Under the pieces are notes generated by a model. That model saw only the letters and a program-made list of their open reading frames with translations, was not told where the DNA came from and ran no database searches. 64,000 bases of DNA from positions 1 to 64,000 of the IMG/VR virus record IMGVR_UViG_3300042882_001139. One strand, given 5' to 3'. Positions 34,022 to 41,875 of this stretch are shown here, one piece after another (positions within the stretch are counted from its first letter, which is position 1; each line of letters starts with the position of its first letter). The position numbers and the translations under genes were made by a program. This DNA is from a virus.

Positions 34022-35476
34022 ATGAGCATGATCAAAGTTATTCAGCCGCACGCTCAAGACTTTAGTGAGCCAGTCGCGGAGATTATTAAGATCTCAAGCC
34101 GCGGCCTCATCGGTGCCGACAAGCAGGCATTCGTTAAACGAGCCGGTGCGGAGTTTGCCCATAAACTTGAAAACATTAAGTTTGCAAAAGATGAAGTTCC
34201 TGTGCACATGATCGCGATTGGTGCCACAGAGGACTACGGCCCGAACCGCAACGGCGACGGCTTTACACGAGACACATGCCGTAAAGATCACAACACGTTT
34301 GAAAAGTTAGCCAGGTTCTATCGGGACCACGCCAACAAGAATCCGGCCAAGTCATTCGGCATCGTGAAGGCCAGTGCCTACCACGAGCCCATGCACCGAA
34401 TTGAACTTGTCTGCGCGTTAAATGGCACAAAAGAAGCGGCCGATCGCAATGGCGGTTTAATTGCTGACAAAGAACTTGAGAAACTGGCCAACGGGAAAGA
34501 GATCCCGGTATCGATGGCCTGCAAAATTCCTTTCGACAAATGCTCTTCTTGCGGCAACACGGCTCGTACCCGGGCTGAGTATTGCGACTCACCAGAGAAC
34601 GGCGGGCACTGCAAGGCGGGCGGTTTAAAGCACAACATCGGTCGGGTGCTGGCGGACGGTCACGTGCTACACGCCGACAATACGAAGTGTGCGTTTTTTG
34701 ACATTTCTCACGTGTTTCGCCCGGCTGACCGAATTGCGTATGTATCTGGCCGGCTTGAAAAAGCCGCTGGTACAGCCATTCTTTCTGGCGCTGAATTGGC
34801 TGAGCACCTTGGCGTCACCGCACCGATTGGATTTAACTTAGATGGTAACTCAAGCAAGCGGGCTCACGCACAGTTAGAGGCTTTAAACTTACTTGTCCAA
34901 GCCGAAGCCACCCAGAACAGTGCTGAGTGGACCAAACTTGCCCTGGCTTCATCGCCGGAAGTACAGCCGCCTATTGATGTAAGTGCGTGCTCATTTGTTA
35001 AAATGTCAGACGTGTTGCGTGGGCTGGCTGACGCCGGTGTTATCCTGCCGCTGCGCGACTTTTTAGCACTGACTTTAAAGACAGCAAGTGAGGACCTCGT
35101 CGGGGCTGTTGCGAAAGCCCTGCCCAATATTTTTACAAAAGTTGCAAATGATCTAGACATGGCGACGCTTTTGGAGAATAATGTTTACTACCCTTCGAGT
35201 GTGGCTCCGGCTGCTGTTAGGGTGTGGGCAGAGAAAGTAGCGCAAACCCACAGCGTATTACCGAGTAACATCGAAAAGCGTGCATACTTAGCCGCGATTC
35301 GTAACGCTCGGTTAGATAACATTCCGTGTGAGAAACAAGCAACTGGGAACGCAGAAACAGCACTTGCGCAACATTACGCGTTGTATAAGATTGCCGCTTT
35401 CGCCGCCATTTGTGATAAATACGGAAATAACTTGTTGACAGCAAACCACTGTGTACTGCAAAATTACATCATGTAA
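34022..35476 (+). CDS. Putative prohead protease / head maturation protein
   Basis: 484 residues. GATEDYGPNRNGDGFTRDTC, then a helix, then AYHEPMHRIELV, and EIPVSMACKIPFDKCSSCGN followed by AEYCDSPENGGHC. The order of a conserved His and a Ser in V-S-M-A/G, plus the Cys cluster, recalls a group of phage head-maturation proteases. The Cys cluster probably binds zinc. The place directly before a scaffold-like gene, a decoration-like gene and the major capsid gene supports this. The long C-terminal half (about 250-484) is helical and could be a scaffold part. I have not verified the catalytic residues by alignment. Confidence 0.55.
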   Translation: MSMIKVIQPHAQDFSEPVAEIIKISSRGLIGADKQAFVKRAGAEFAHKLENIKFAKDEVPVHMIAIGATEDYGPNRNGDGFTRDTCRKDHNTFEKLARFYRDHANKNPAKSFGIVKASAYHEPMHRIELVCALNGTKEAADRNGGLIADKELEKLANGKEIPVSMACKIPFDKCSSCGNTARTRAEYCDSPENGGHCKAGGLKHNIGRVLADGHVLHADNTKCAFFDISHVFRPADRIAYVSGRLEKAAGTAILSGAELAEHLGVTAPIGFNLDGNSSKRAHAQLEALNLLVQAEATQNSAEWTKLALASSPEVQPPIDVSACSFVKMSDVLRGLADAGVILPLRDFLALTLKTASEDLVGAVAKALPNIFTKVANDLDMATLLENNVYYPSSVAPAAVRVWAEKVAQTHSVLPSNIEKRAYLAAIRNARLDNIPCEKQATGNAETALAQHYALYKIAAFAAICDKYGNNLLTANHCVLQNYIM

Positions 35477-35519
35477 CGGAAACTAATCGCACAACGATTA
35501 GGCCCCAAAGGAGATAACA

Positions 35520-36908
35520 ATGGCACGGATGCAACGTTCCCTTTTCGCTCAACTCAATGCTCTTGCTGACGAAATTTCGCAGAGCACAAAAGCCGCTGCT
35601 GAAAAAGTAGCTGGCCCCACGCCTTCTGATCCGGGCGGCTATCAGGGCGCCTCTTCGCACCCGACGACCAGCGTTGATAACAGTGTGCAGAATGCTGACA
35701 CCGGTGCGCGTGCTTCCGAGTACGAGACCGACATCAAGAAGCAGCAGGGTGCGTTAGCTGTAGACAACACTCCGGAAATGTCGCAAGAGGGTCGGCAGAA
35801 CGAAGTGCAGTTAAACATCAATACAAATGCCAAGTCGACCGGCGAAGATCCCGCTGCCGAAAAGGATTTCAAGGGCACGAAGGATGACCCGGGCACATCG
35901 CATCCCGCCAAGACCAACGACGGCGAGAAGTACTCGTCGGCCTCGTTCAAGGAAGCACGCAATCACTGCGGTAACCTCGGCAACGACATCCTCGCGAACC
36001 TTATCAACTTTGGCACGGACAAGTTAACAAAGAAGTCTGACGACCACCTAATAGGCGGCCAAAAAAAGTTAGACGTTAATGACAACGGCAAGATCGACGG
36101 CTCGGATCTCGCTGCGCTCCGCAGCGGCAAGGCCGAAGCCGGTTCCGAAGCCGGCAGCGAAGACAGCGACGAGAAGTCCGACGCCGGTGATGAGAAGGAA
36201 GAAAAGTCCGACGCTGGCGACGAGAAAGCGGCTGCGTTTAAGGCGGGCTATGAGTTAGCCGCACACTTTGGGATGGACAAAGCCGCGGCCGAGGCTTCGG
36301 TGCGCGAGGTGTGCGCGAACACTCTCCGCGAGGCTGACGAAATGGCCGACCTGTTCATGGGTTTTTTAAGTTCAAAGCAGGCCGCCGCGGACCCGACAGA
36401 GGAAGCGTCGGAAGGTGAGGATCACAGTGCCCCGGCTGACGTTGGTTCCGGTGCGGCTCCGGCCGGCCTGGAAGAAATGCTCGGTGCTGAGGGTGGCGAT
36501 CCGGCTGCGGCTGGTGGTGCTGGCATGGAAGGCGCCGGCATGGAAGGTGCTGGCCCTTCGGAAGACGAGGCTGTACAAGAACTGGCTATGGCGCTGGAAG
36601 AACTCGGCATTCCGCCGGAAGCGCTGCTTGAGGCCATTGCTGGCGGCGAGGGCGGTGGTGCTGCAGGCGGAATGCCGCCGGAAGCCGCTGGTATGCCGCC
36701 GGAAGCCGCTGGTATGCCGCCGGAAGCCGCTGGCATGGCACCCAAGATGGCCGCTGCCAAGCGAGCCAGCGAACTGCGGTCCATTGGTGCTGCTGTAATG
36801 AATTTTAAACGTGCTGGTAAGTTCCAGGTCAAAGAGGCCCGCACCAAGCGGTCTCGGCAACTTCGGGACATCATGAAGCAGCACGTCATCGAACTCGTAA
36901 ACCGTTGA
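35520..36908 (+). CDS. Acidic scaffold-like protein with EF-hand-type motif
   Basis: 462 residues, strongly acidic. A helical N-terminus with AAAEKVAG (about 25-32), a KKLDVNDNGKIDGSDLAALR loop (about 181-200) that fits a dockerin/EF-hand calcium site, DEKSDAGDE repeats, a helical domain (about 240-290), a Gly/Met/Pro region with GMPPEAA repeats, and a basic C-terminal helix. An acidic, low-complexity protein with a basic end, between the protease-like gene and the capsid, is what a scaffolding/core protein looks like. Strong Shine-Dalgarno AAGGAG. Confidence 0.6.
   Translation: MARMQRSLFAQLNALADEISQSTKAAAEKVAGPTPSDPGGYQGASSHPTTSVDNSVQNADTGARASEYETDIKKQQGALAVDNTPEMSQEGRQNEVQLNINTNAKSTGEDPAAEKDFKGTKDDPGTSHPAKTNDGEKYSSASFKEARNHCGNLGNDILANLINFGTDKLTKKSDDHLIGGQKKLDVNDNGKIDGSDLAALRSGKAEAGSEAGSEDSDEKSDAGDEKEEKSDAGDEKAAAFKAGYELAAHFGMDKAAAEASVREVCANTLREADEMADLFMGFLSSKQAAADPTEEASEGEDHSAPADVGSGAAPAGLEEMLGAEGGDPAAAGGAGMEGAGMEGAGPSEDEAVQELAMALEELGIPPEALLEAIAGGEGGGAAGGMPPEAAGMPPEAAGMPPEAAGMAPKMAAAKRASELRSIGAAVMNFKRAGKFQVKEARTKRSRQLRDIMKQHVIELVNR
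36671..36737 (+). repeat. In-frame 21-bp repeat coding GMPPEAA
   Basis: About three near-identical copies of a 21-base unit containing ATGCCGCCGGAAGCCGCTGG. It is a coding repeat inside the scaffold-like gene; length variation between isolates would be expected. Confidence 0.8.
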
Positions 36909-36927
36909 TATACACGGAGGTTTTCTA

Positions 36928-37353
36928 ATGTCGAAAAACAATAACGCGCTTGTTCAAAACATCATCGACTACATCGGTTACTCCGATGCGGCGATGACGA
37001 AGGCTGCTGCGGTACTGCAGGAGCGGGACGAGCAAACTGAAAAGGTCGCCCGTCTTATTCCCGAAGCCGTTCAGGCTTGCGTGGACAACGAGCGCATCGA
37101 GCCGCACCAGAAGGAAGCGCTTGCCGCCGCCTTAAGTGACCCGGCTCGCACAATGGAACTGGTCATCAAGTTAGCGACGCATAAAAACGCCGCTGAGTTG
37201 GCCCGTCTCGGCACGCCGGTCGCTACAAAGACTGCCGGTTATGACCCTGCGGGCAGCCTGACGAGCGGGTATGTGGGTGCCCGCGATGGTCGCCTCAAGG
37301 CTTCTGACGTGAAGTTGTTCACGGGCCTTGGTTTGAATCCGCCCACAGCCTGA
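36928..37353 (+). CDS. Small head-region protein
   Basis: 141 residues, helical in the first 100 and with a Gly-rich C-terminus ending in KLFTGLGLNPPTA. Shine-Dalgarno GGAGG. Lies between scaffold-like and decoration-like genes. No motif recognised; a virion role is positional. Confidence 0.6.
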   Translation: MSKNNNALVQNIIDYIGYSDAAMTKAAAVLQERDEQTEKVARLIPEAVQACVDNERIEPHQKEALAAALSDPARTMELVIKLATHKNAAELARLGTPVATKTAGYDPAGSLTSGYVGARDGRLKASDVKLFTGLGLNPPTA

Positions 37354-37414
37354 GCTCGATAACGAAACCCCGGGATACAACGTCCCAAATTGACAAAGAC
37401 ATGGAGGTCTAACA

Positions 37415-37981
37415 ATGCCTGCTCCCGATCTGATGTTTGAACACGGCCTTGACGTAAAGAAGGGCTGGTTCGATATGGCGTCGCTCGATTACGACGCCAA
37501 GCTCGCTGCTTCTAACGTGGTTACGTTTGCCGTACCGCGTGGTCGCGTTGTGCACGTCGATGCCGACGGTAACTTCCGTCCCGGCTGCCACGCTACTGGT
37601 GTTTCTATTTTCCTGTTAAACGGTTCGGAAGACGCTGACGTAAGCAACCCCGGCCAGACGGCTGCGAACAACTTCATGCACAAGGCGATTTCGCCGACGG
37701 GCAAGTTGTCGGGCCTGGTGGCTACTGGTGGCTACGAGATCTCGTCGACTGAGTTTGATTCGTCGCGAACTTACGTTCCTGGCGATCTCCTCACGGCGAC
37801 TGCCAGCAACTCCAATGCCGCCACAGGCGGTGTGCTTACAAATGCGTCCGTGGTTCAGTACGTGAACCCGGTTTGCGGCGTAGTGTCGAGCGGTAAGAAG
37901 AAGAACCATAACAACGTGCAGTCGCTCTCGTTCTGGTGCGTCTGGCTGCCGGCTGGTACCGCGGCGACGATCGATCCGTGA
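37415..37981 (+). CDS. Putative capsid decoration protein
   Basis: 188 residues, beta-rich, with RGRVVHVDADGNFRPGCHAT and GVVSSGKKKNHNNVQSLSFW. Highly biased codon use and an excellent Shine-Dalgarno (ATGGAGG) suggest high expression, as for a major virion component. It sits directly before the major capsid candidate. Decoration protein is the most natural reading; a minor capsid protein is the alternative. Confidence 0.55.
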   Translation: MPAPDLMFEHGLDVKKGWFDMASLDYDAKLAASNVVTFAVPRGRVVHVDADGNFRPGCHATGVSIFLLNGSEDADVSNPGQTAANNFMHKAISPTGKLSGLVATGGYEISSTEFDSSRTYVPGDLLTATASNSNAATGGVLTNASVVQYVNPVCGVVSSGKKKNHNNVQSLSFWCVWLPAGTAATIDP

Positions 37982-37990
37982 TCTAACCCT

Positions 37991-38017
37991 TAACTAACTA
38001 ATTAACTAACTAACTAA
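37991..38017 (+). repeat. TAAC tetranucleotide repeat upstream of capsid gene
   Basis: Six TAAC/TAAT-type units in a row directly after the decoration gene stop and before the capsid Shine-Dalgarno. The run carries stop codons in several frames. It may block read-through into the capsid leader or be an unstructured ribosome-loading region. Confidence 0.75.
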
Positions 38018-38038
38018 GGAACATGGAGGTTCCAAACG

Positions 38039-38965
38039 ATGCCCACTCAGCAAGAAGTTCAACTGCTCAACGAGACTCTCTTTGAGCAACTCGATACCCC
38101 CGGCATGCAGAAGCAGGCCATTGATGCTGTTAACGACTTCACGCGCACCAAGATGCGTGAAGACGGGTTCTACCGGCGGATTATGCCGCCGCTGACCATC
38201 ACCAACGACGAGCTCGACCGTCAGGTTGACACTGACAAGCCCGTCAAGGTTGTGGACAAGGAGCCCGATTCCCCGGCGGCTGTGTCGCTTCCGTTTGCGA
38301 CACTCCCGATCAACTTTTACATCCGTGGCCCGCGCTACCGCGTCATGTTTGACCGGATCGTGTCGCCCCGTGCTGTGAAGGACGTCGACGAACTCCGTAC
38401 GTATGTCATCGACATCCGTCAGGTGCTCAGCGACAACATGATCAAGGACATGCTCGCCGAGGAAGACTCGAAGTTTATTGCCGCTTTCAAGGCCGTACTC
38501 CCGACGCCTGGCACCGAAGTCACGATGTCGGAAACGGTTCAGTACGAGGAAATCTCTGGTGGCATCACCCGCGAAACGCTGGTTGACGCCCTCAAGGTTA
38601 TGCCCCGTACGCCGTCGCACTTTGAAGTTGAGACCTGCCTCGTGAATAACATCACGATCAAGGAACTTCTCAAGTTCGGCCGCGACGAAATGGGTGGCGA
38701 TTTCAGCCAGGACATCATCAAGAATGGCTGGGCTGAAACCAACTTCCTGAACTGCCGCTGGATCGTCACGATCAAGCGCGACCTCGTTCCGGACGATTCG
38801 CTGTTCATGTTCGCTTCGCCGAAGTTTATCGGCAAGAACTACGAGCTGGAACCCACCACGATGTACATCCGTCGTGAGGCTTACATGCTTGAGTACTTTG
38901 CCTACAACACGCAGGGTGGTTCGTTCGGTCATACGAACGGTCTGGCCCGTGTTGACTTCAAGTGA
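38039..38965 (+). CDS. Major capsid protein (HK97-like fold, probable)
   Basis: 308 residues without low-complexity sequence. The N-terminus is helical (about 1-50), followed by PPLTITNDELDRQVDTDKPV, an alpha/beta middle, and a C-terminal beta-rich region (FMFASPKFIGKNYELEPTTM, then EYFAYNTQGGSFGHTNGLAR). Size, a strongly biased codon set, GGAGG Shine-Dalgarno, and place after protease-, scaffold- and decoration-like genes all support major capsid protein. The HK97 fold is inferred from context; no hallmark motif exists to confirm it. Confidence 0.75.
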   Translation: MPTQQEVQLLNETLFEQLDTPGMQKQAIDAVNDFTRTKMREDGFYRRIMPPLTITNDELDRQVDTDKPVKVVDKEPDSPAAVSLPFATLPINFYIRGPRYRVMFDRIVSPRAVKDVDELRTYVIDIRQVLSDNMIKDMLAEEDSKFIAAFKAVLPTPGTEVTMSETVQYEEISGGITRETLVDALKVMPRTPSHFEVETCLVNNITIKELLKFGRDEMGGDFSQDIIKNGWAETNFLNCRWIVTIKRDLVPDDSLFMFASPKFIGKNYELEPTTMYIRREAYMLEYFAYNTQGGSFGHTNGLARVDFK

Positions 38966-38997
38966 GTCGTGTAAAAACTAACCAAAGGAGCACAGAG

Positions 38998-39384
38998 ATG
39001 GATCAGATTAAACAAGCGGCTGAGCAGGCTTATGCCACGATTGTGGCTGAACTTGCTGCGCCGTATTTCTTCGAGAAACTTGCCGCCCACGGGGTTGCCC
39101 CGCGGTCGGAGCAGGAGGCCTCTGAAATGTGGTCGATTGCGAACAAGTTACATGTGCTCTACACGGCGGAACAAGAAAAGGCCGCTGCGGCGCAGGTTTC
39201 GGGACTGTCGGCTGCTAACCAGCGACTCGACGCCGTCCTCGCCGCGGCGGGCCTTTCTGGCCCGGTTGAGAAAGTGGCCGCTTTCAAGGGGGCCGCTGAC
39301 GTGGCGGCAGAGCAGCCGGCGATTGCCAATGCTGTTCTGACGCTGCAAGCCGCGGCTTCCGCTGCTATGCAGAACGCATCCTGA
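38998..39384 (+). CDS. Small Ala-rich virion-type protein
   Basis: Start ATG 38998 after AAAGGAG, not the upstream ATG at 38962, which overlaps the capsid gene. 128 residues, helical, with FFEKLAAHGV (about 22-31) and PVEKVAAFKG, two copies of the K-x-A motif. Same high-expression style as the capsid gene. Possibly a head or internal protein. Confidence 0.65.
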   Translation: MDQIKQAAEQAYATIVAELAAPYFFEKLAAHGVAPRSEQEASEMWSIANKLHVLYTAEQEKAAAAQVSGLSAANQRLDAVLAAAGLSGPVEKVAAFKGAADVAAEQPAIANAVLTLQAAASAAMQNAS

Positions 39385-39402
39385 AGAATGGAGTAATTAA
39401 CA

Positions 39403-39723
39403 ATGCCAGTACCCGGTTTATACACGACAGTTAAGAACACATCGGGCGCCGCCCGCGTGTTCGGTTTCCTTGGCGCCCACGGCAAGCGGCTTGAAGCGGA
39501 CGCAACCTACACGGTTGCGGGCGACCTCGTAGCTAAGCTTGGTAACGGCGGCAGGGGCAGTCAGCGACAATTCAAGGCTCTTGAAAAGGCCCTTGAGACA
39601 AACAAGATCGATATTTTAAGTTCGCCCGCTGTTTACATGCTCGACGCGACCGACAATAGCGTTGATCAGTTGCGGATCAATAACAACACGCTCGGCACAG
39701 TGACGCCGACGGGGTGGACTTGA
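39403..39723 (+). CDS. Small structural-type protein ending the head operon
   Basis: 106 residues, beta-rich with a basic loop (GGRGSQRQFKALEKAL). Followed after 27 bases by a strong hairpin, so it probably ends the head transcription unit. No family recognised; head-tail joining or decoration are possibilities. Confidence 0.6.
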   Translation: MPVPGLYTTVKNTSGAARVFGFLGAHGKRLEADATYTVAGDLVAKLGNGGRGSQRQFKALEKALETNKIDILSSPAVYMLDATDNSVDQLRINNNTLGTVTPTGWT

Positions 39724-39750
39724 TTAAAAAAAATCGGTTTGAATTTTTAC

Positions 39751-39780
39751 AAGGGCTGGCTGCTTAAGCGGCCAGCCCTT
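39751..39780 (+). terminator. Hairpin after the head operon
   Basis: AAGGGCTGGC (39751-39760) and GCCAGCCCTT (39771-39780) pair perfectly over 10 bases. The following bases (GCTGTTTG) are not a clean T run, so it may be a terminator that relies on stem stability or an RNA-processing site. Confidence 0.65.
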
Positions 39781-39816
39781 GCTGTTTGTACACTAGAACT
39801 ATACACGGAGTGATTT

Positions 39817-40824
39817 ATGGTAGTAATTGCAACGCCGACGTCGCATCCGTTAGTTCAGTGCTGCGACAACGCCAATACGCCGCAAGTTTTAAATCCCGTA
39901 TCTTGTGCAATACAGAACAAGTTGCAGGCCCCGGTAACTTCGCAGAACGGGCAGCAATTGTTGTCAAAGATGCGGGCTATATCGGTTACACAAGGCCAGT
40001 GCTCAACTGTCGAATGGCAGATGATTAACAAGGATGGCGTGCCGGTAGATTTACGGCCGTGTGGCTTTGGCGGCGTGACAGCGCCGTTATCTTTTACAGT
40101 TGTGTTGCGTTTAAAAGAACAGCTAGCCCTCGGTAATACGAATCCGGTCACGCAGGTGACAGCAACAGTGCACGACGCAGAGCACGGCATTGTCCGGGCA
40201 GCGTTGACAAAGCAAATGGTTGGTTTGCCCGGCATCTACTACGCCGAGATGGCTTTGCTTGACGTAGCAGCAGAGAATGCAGCCCAGCCGTGCGTTGTGT
40301 TTTCAAACTTGTTTTATGTCGTTATTAATCGCAGCACATTCGAAGAAGCCGGTCGTGTGGGCGGGCCCCCGAGCGTTGCAGAGATTCGACTGCACCTTCG
40401 CGACTCAAGCCCCGGCGAAAGTTTCTTGCTGGATAATCTGATGTTTGACGACGCAGAAATCGCATTGGCAATTGTGCGCCCTGTGCAATACTGGAACGAA
40501 ATCCCGCCGCCGCTCGACACGACATACAACACACAAAATTTCCCGTTCCGCTATCACTGGCTTGAAGGTATTTGTGCGAATCTGTTTTTTATGGTGGCGG
40601 AGCAGTATAGGCGTAATCAGTTGTCGTATTCTGCTGGCGGGCTGCAGGTAGACGACCAGAATAAAGAAGCAGCCTACGAACGTGCCGGCCAGGCCAGGTG
40701 GCAGGCGTATCGAGAATGGGTGCGAGCTACGAAAGCCAGCATTAACTTAGAGAGTTGCTACGGTGAAGTAACGTCGTCGTATAAGTACAGCGCCTACACC
40801 GACGCCATCCGTATTCGTTATTAA
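39817..40824 (+). CDS. Putative neck / head-tail connector protein
   Basis: 335 residues. N-terminal half is beta-rich (about 1-190), with a Cys-containing opening (VQCCDN). The C-terminal part has FRYHWLEGICANLFFMVAEQ and a helical Tyr/Trp-rich end. It stands alone between the head hairpin and the accessory island. Connector or neck assignment is from place and from the pattern of an acidic/aromatic C-terminus; not certain. Confidence 0.5.
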   Translation: MVVIATPTSHPLVQCCDNANTPQVLNPVSCAIQNKLQAPVTSQNGQQLLSKMRAISVTQGQCSTVEWQMINKDGVPVDLRPCGFGGVTAPLSFTVVLRLKEQLALGNTNPVTQVTATVHDAEHGIVRAALTKQMVGLPGIYYAEMALLDVAAENAAQPCVVFSNLFYVVINRSTFEEAGRVGGPPSVAEIRLHLRDSSPGESFLLDNLMFDDAEIALAIVRPVQYWNEIPPPLDTTYNTQNFPFRYHWLEGICANLFFMVAEQYRRNQLSYSAGGLQVDDQNKEAAYERAGQARWQAYREWVRATKASINLESCYGEVTSSYKYSAYTDAIRIRY

Positions 40825-40885
40825 ACTATCTCATTCTGGAAACTGGAAAATTTGACGTAAGTGCTTTGTTTCCTAGCACTTTCGC

Positions 40886-40928
40886 AATTCGCGAATTTGG
40901 AATATGTCGCTTGTCCGCAGTTCGCGAA
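40886..40928. promoter_or_regulatory. Paired TTCGCGAA palindromes, candidate enhancer/operator sites
   Basis: Two copies of TTCGCGAA (40888-40895, inside a 12-base perfect palindrome, and 40921-40928) are 33 bases apart, about three helical turns. They lie 79-119 bases upstream of the main -24 element at 41007, the usual place for sigma-54 activator sites. The factor that would bind is unknown. Confidence 0.45.
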
Positions 40929-41006
40929 CCGTGGACATGTTACAGAATCGCGGTCCAAAATCTTTTTGGCATAGGTTCTGTAACACCTAAATACGTGCCC
41001 AATTTC

Positions 41007-41022
41007 TGGCATATTCTTTGTA
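41007..41022 (+). promoter_or_regulatory. Sigma-54-like (-24/-12) promoter P1
   Basis: TGGCATATTCTTTGTA matches the consensus TGGCAYR-N4-TTGCW at all defined positions but one (T for C in the -12 element). GG and the -12 G are at the correct spacing. Nearly identical to P2 at 41823. Weaker look-alikes at 40967-40982 (TGGCATAGGTTCTGTA) and 41054-41070 (TGGCACGCACATTTGCG, spacing one base too long) flank it. It would drive the gene at 41111. Confidence 0.6.
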
Positions 41023-41110
41023 GCCCAGGGCTACATGTCAGACGCAATTGTGTTGGCACGCACATTTGCGTTTTTGGGTTTTTGTGTGCTCACAGAAGTG
41101 GAGACTACCT

Positions 41111-41659
41111 GTGAAGGCAGTGAATGACATCACGCAGTTTTTTCTGCGGGGGATGAAGAAGATGTTCGCCGAGCAACAAGAGAGTGGCAAGAAGACGCCG
41201 CTCGACGATATCAACGAGATACGGAAAAATGTCGGCGACTCGTTGCACGACAAAGATGTCAAAGACGCCATGAAGGCGGCCTTGGGGGTGAGCACCACGC
41301 TGCTGGTCACGATGACCATCCACAGCGTGCAGCAGGCTCTCAATCAGGCGGGCCGGGTGCTCGTCCGCATTGGGGACCCGGATAACGTTCCGCCGGAGAG
41401 CCGGATCGCGCCGGAGGAACTTGCGGAGAAAGCGATGGAGGCGGCCCACAAGTTGGCCGCGGTGATGAGCGTGCTTGAGGCTATGTCGATGTGCGCACTG
41501 GAACACACCGATATGGAGCACATCGTGGAGACGCTCTACGACGCGCATCTTCCGAGACTGCTGGCGGAAGAAGCCGGGGCTGCCACGCCGCCGCAGGCAA
41601 AGCCCATCAGCGGCACTGCAACGCCGCTGAACCAGAAATGGAACCCGTCGGCAAACTGA
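41111..41659 (+). CDS. Helical protein of unknown function, first gene of the island
   Basis: I start at GTG 41111, with GTGGAG about 9 bases upstream; the open frame extends to 41048, but that would cover the promoter region. 182 residues, almost wholly helical, with a hydrophobic stretch (VSTTLLVTMTIHSVQQAL, about 60-77) and a Pro-rich C-terminus. No family recognised. It has its own terminator, so it is a separate transcription unit under P1. It could be a partner of the MoxR/VWA pair. Confidence 0.6.
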   Translation: MKAVNDITQFFLRGMKKMFAEQQESGKKTPLDDINEIRKNVGDSLHDKDVKDAMKAALGVSTTLLVTMTIHSVQQALNQAGRVLVRIGDPDNVPPESRIAPEELAEKAMEAAHKLAAVMSVLEAMSMCALEHTDMEHIVETLYDAHLPRLLAEEAGAATPPQAKPISGTATPLNQKWNPSAN

Positions 41660-41746
41660 CGCCTATGCGGCAGTTAGCGCTGCTGCCGCATTTGCGGTGC
41701 CGTGGGCGATCATCCCTAGGGTGTGTTGTTTAAAACTTTCGAGTTT

Positions 41747-41786
41747 AACACTCCGCCTGGCTACGGCCGCGCGGAGTGTTTTTTTT
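41747..41786 (+). terminator. Strong Rho-independent terminator
   Basis: AACACTCCGC (41747-41756) pairs with GCGGAGTGTT (41771-41780) over 10 bases, followed by a T run to 41786. A second stem ATGCGGCAG/CTGCCGCAT (41665-41673, 41683-41691) lies just after the gene stop. Clear end of the P1 unit. Confidence 0.88.
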
Positions 41787-41822
41787 AGCTATTGGCGAGC
41801 ACCTAAATAATTCGCAATTTAA

Positions 41823-41838
41823 TGGCATATTTTTTGTA
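41823..41838 (+). promoter_or_regulatory. Sigma-54-like (-24/-12) promoter P2
   Basis: TGGCATATTTTTTGTA, differing from P1 by one base, again 15 of 16 against TGGCAYR-N4-TTGCW with T at the conserved -12 C. It lies 53 bases before ATG 41876, so a start about 12 bases downstream would leave a leader of about 25 bases holding AAGGAG. A half site TTCGCAA lies just upstream. Confidence 0.6.
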
Positions 41839-41875
41839 TCCCCGGTTCTATTCATTCCCTAAGAAGGAGATGTGC

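Larger units (their letters stand above)
40825..41110 (+). other. 286-bp regulatory tract before the accessory island
   Basis: No gene. In order: hairpin AAGTGCT (40859-40865) with AGCACTT (40875-40881); palindrome AATTCGCGAATT (40886-40897) and a second TTCGCGAA (40921-40928), 33 bases apart; then three elements resembling -24/-12 promoters at 40967, 41007 and 41054. This is unusually long and organised for a genome whose other gaps are mostly under 80 bases. Confidence 0.7.

Noticed and set aside
38006-38932. 308-codon open frame on the minus strand opposite the capsid gene
   Set aside because: It mirrors the strongly codon-biased capsid gene, has no ribosome site, and its sequence has no plausible fold; a shadow of GC-rich third positions.
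41048-41110. Upstream extension of the first island gene
   Set aside because: Non-ATG start inside the regulatory tract; GTG 41111 has a better-placed ribosome site.
41822-41875. Upstream in-frame extension of the MoxR gene
   Set aside because: It would translate the P2 promoter; ATG 41876 has AAGGAG at proper spacing.
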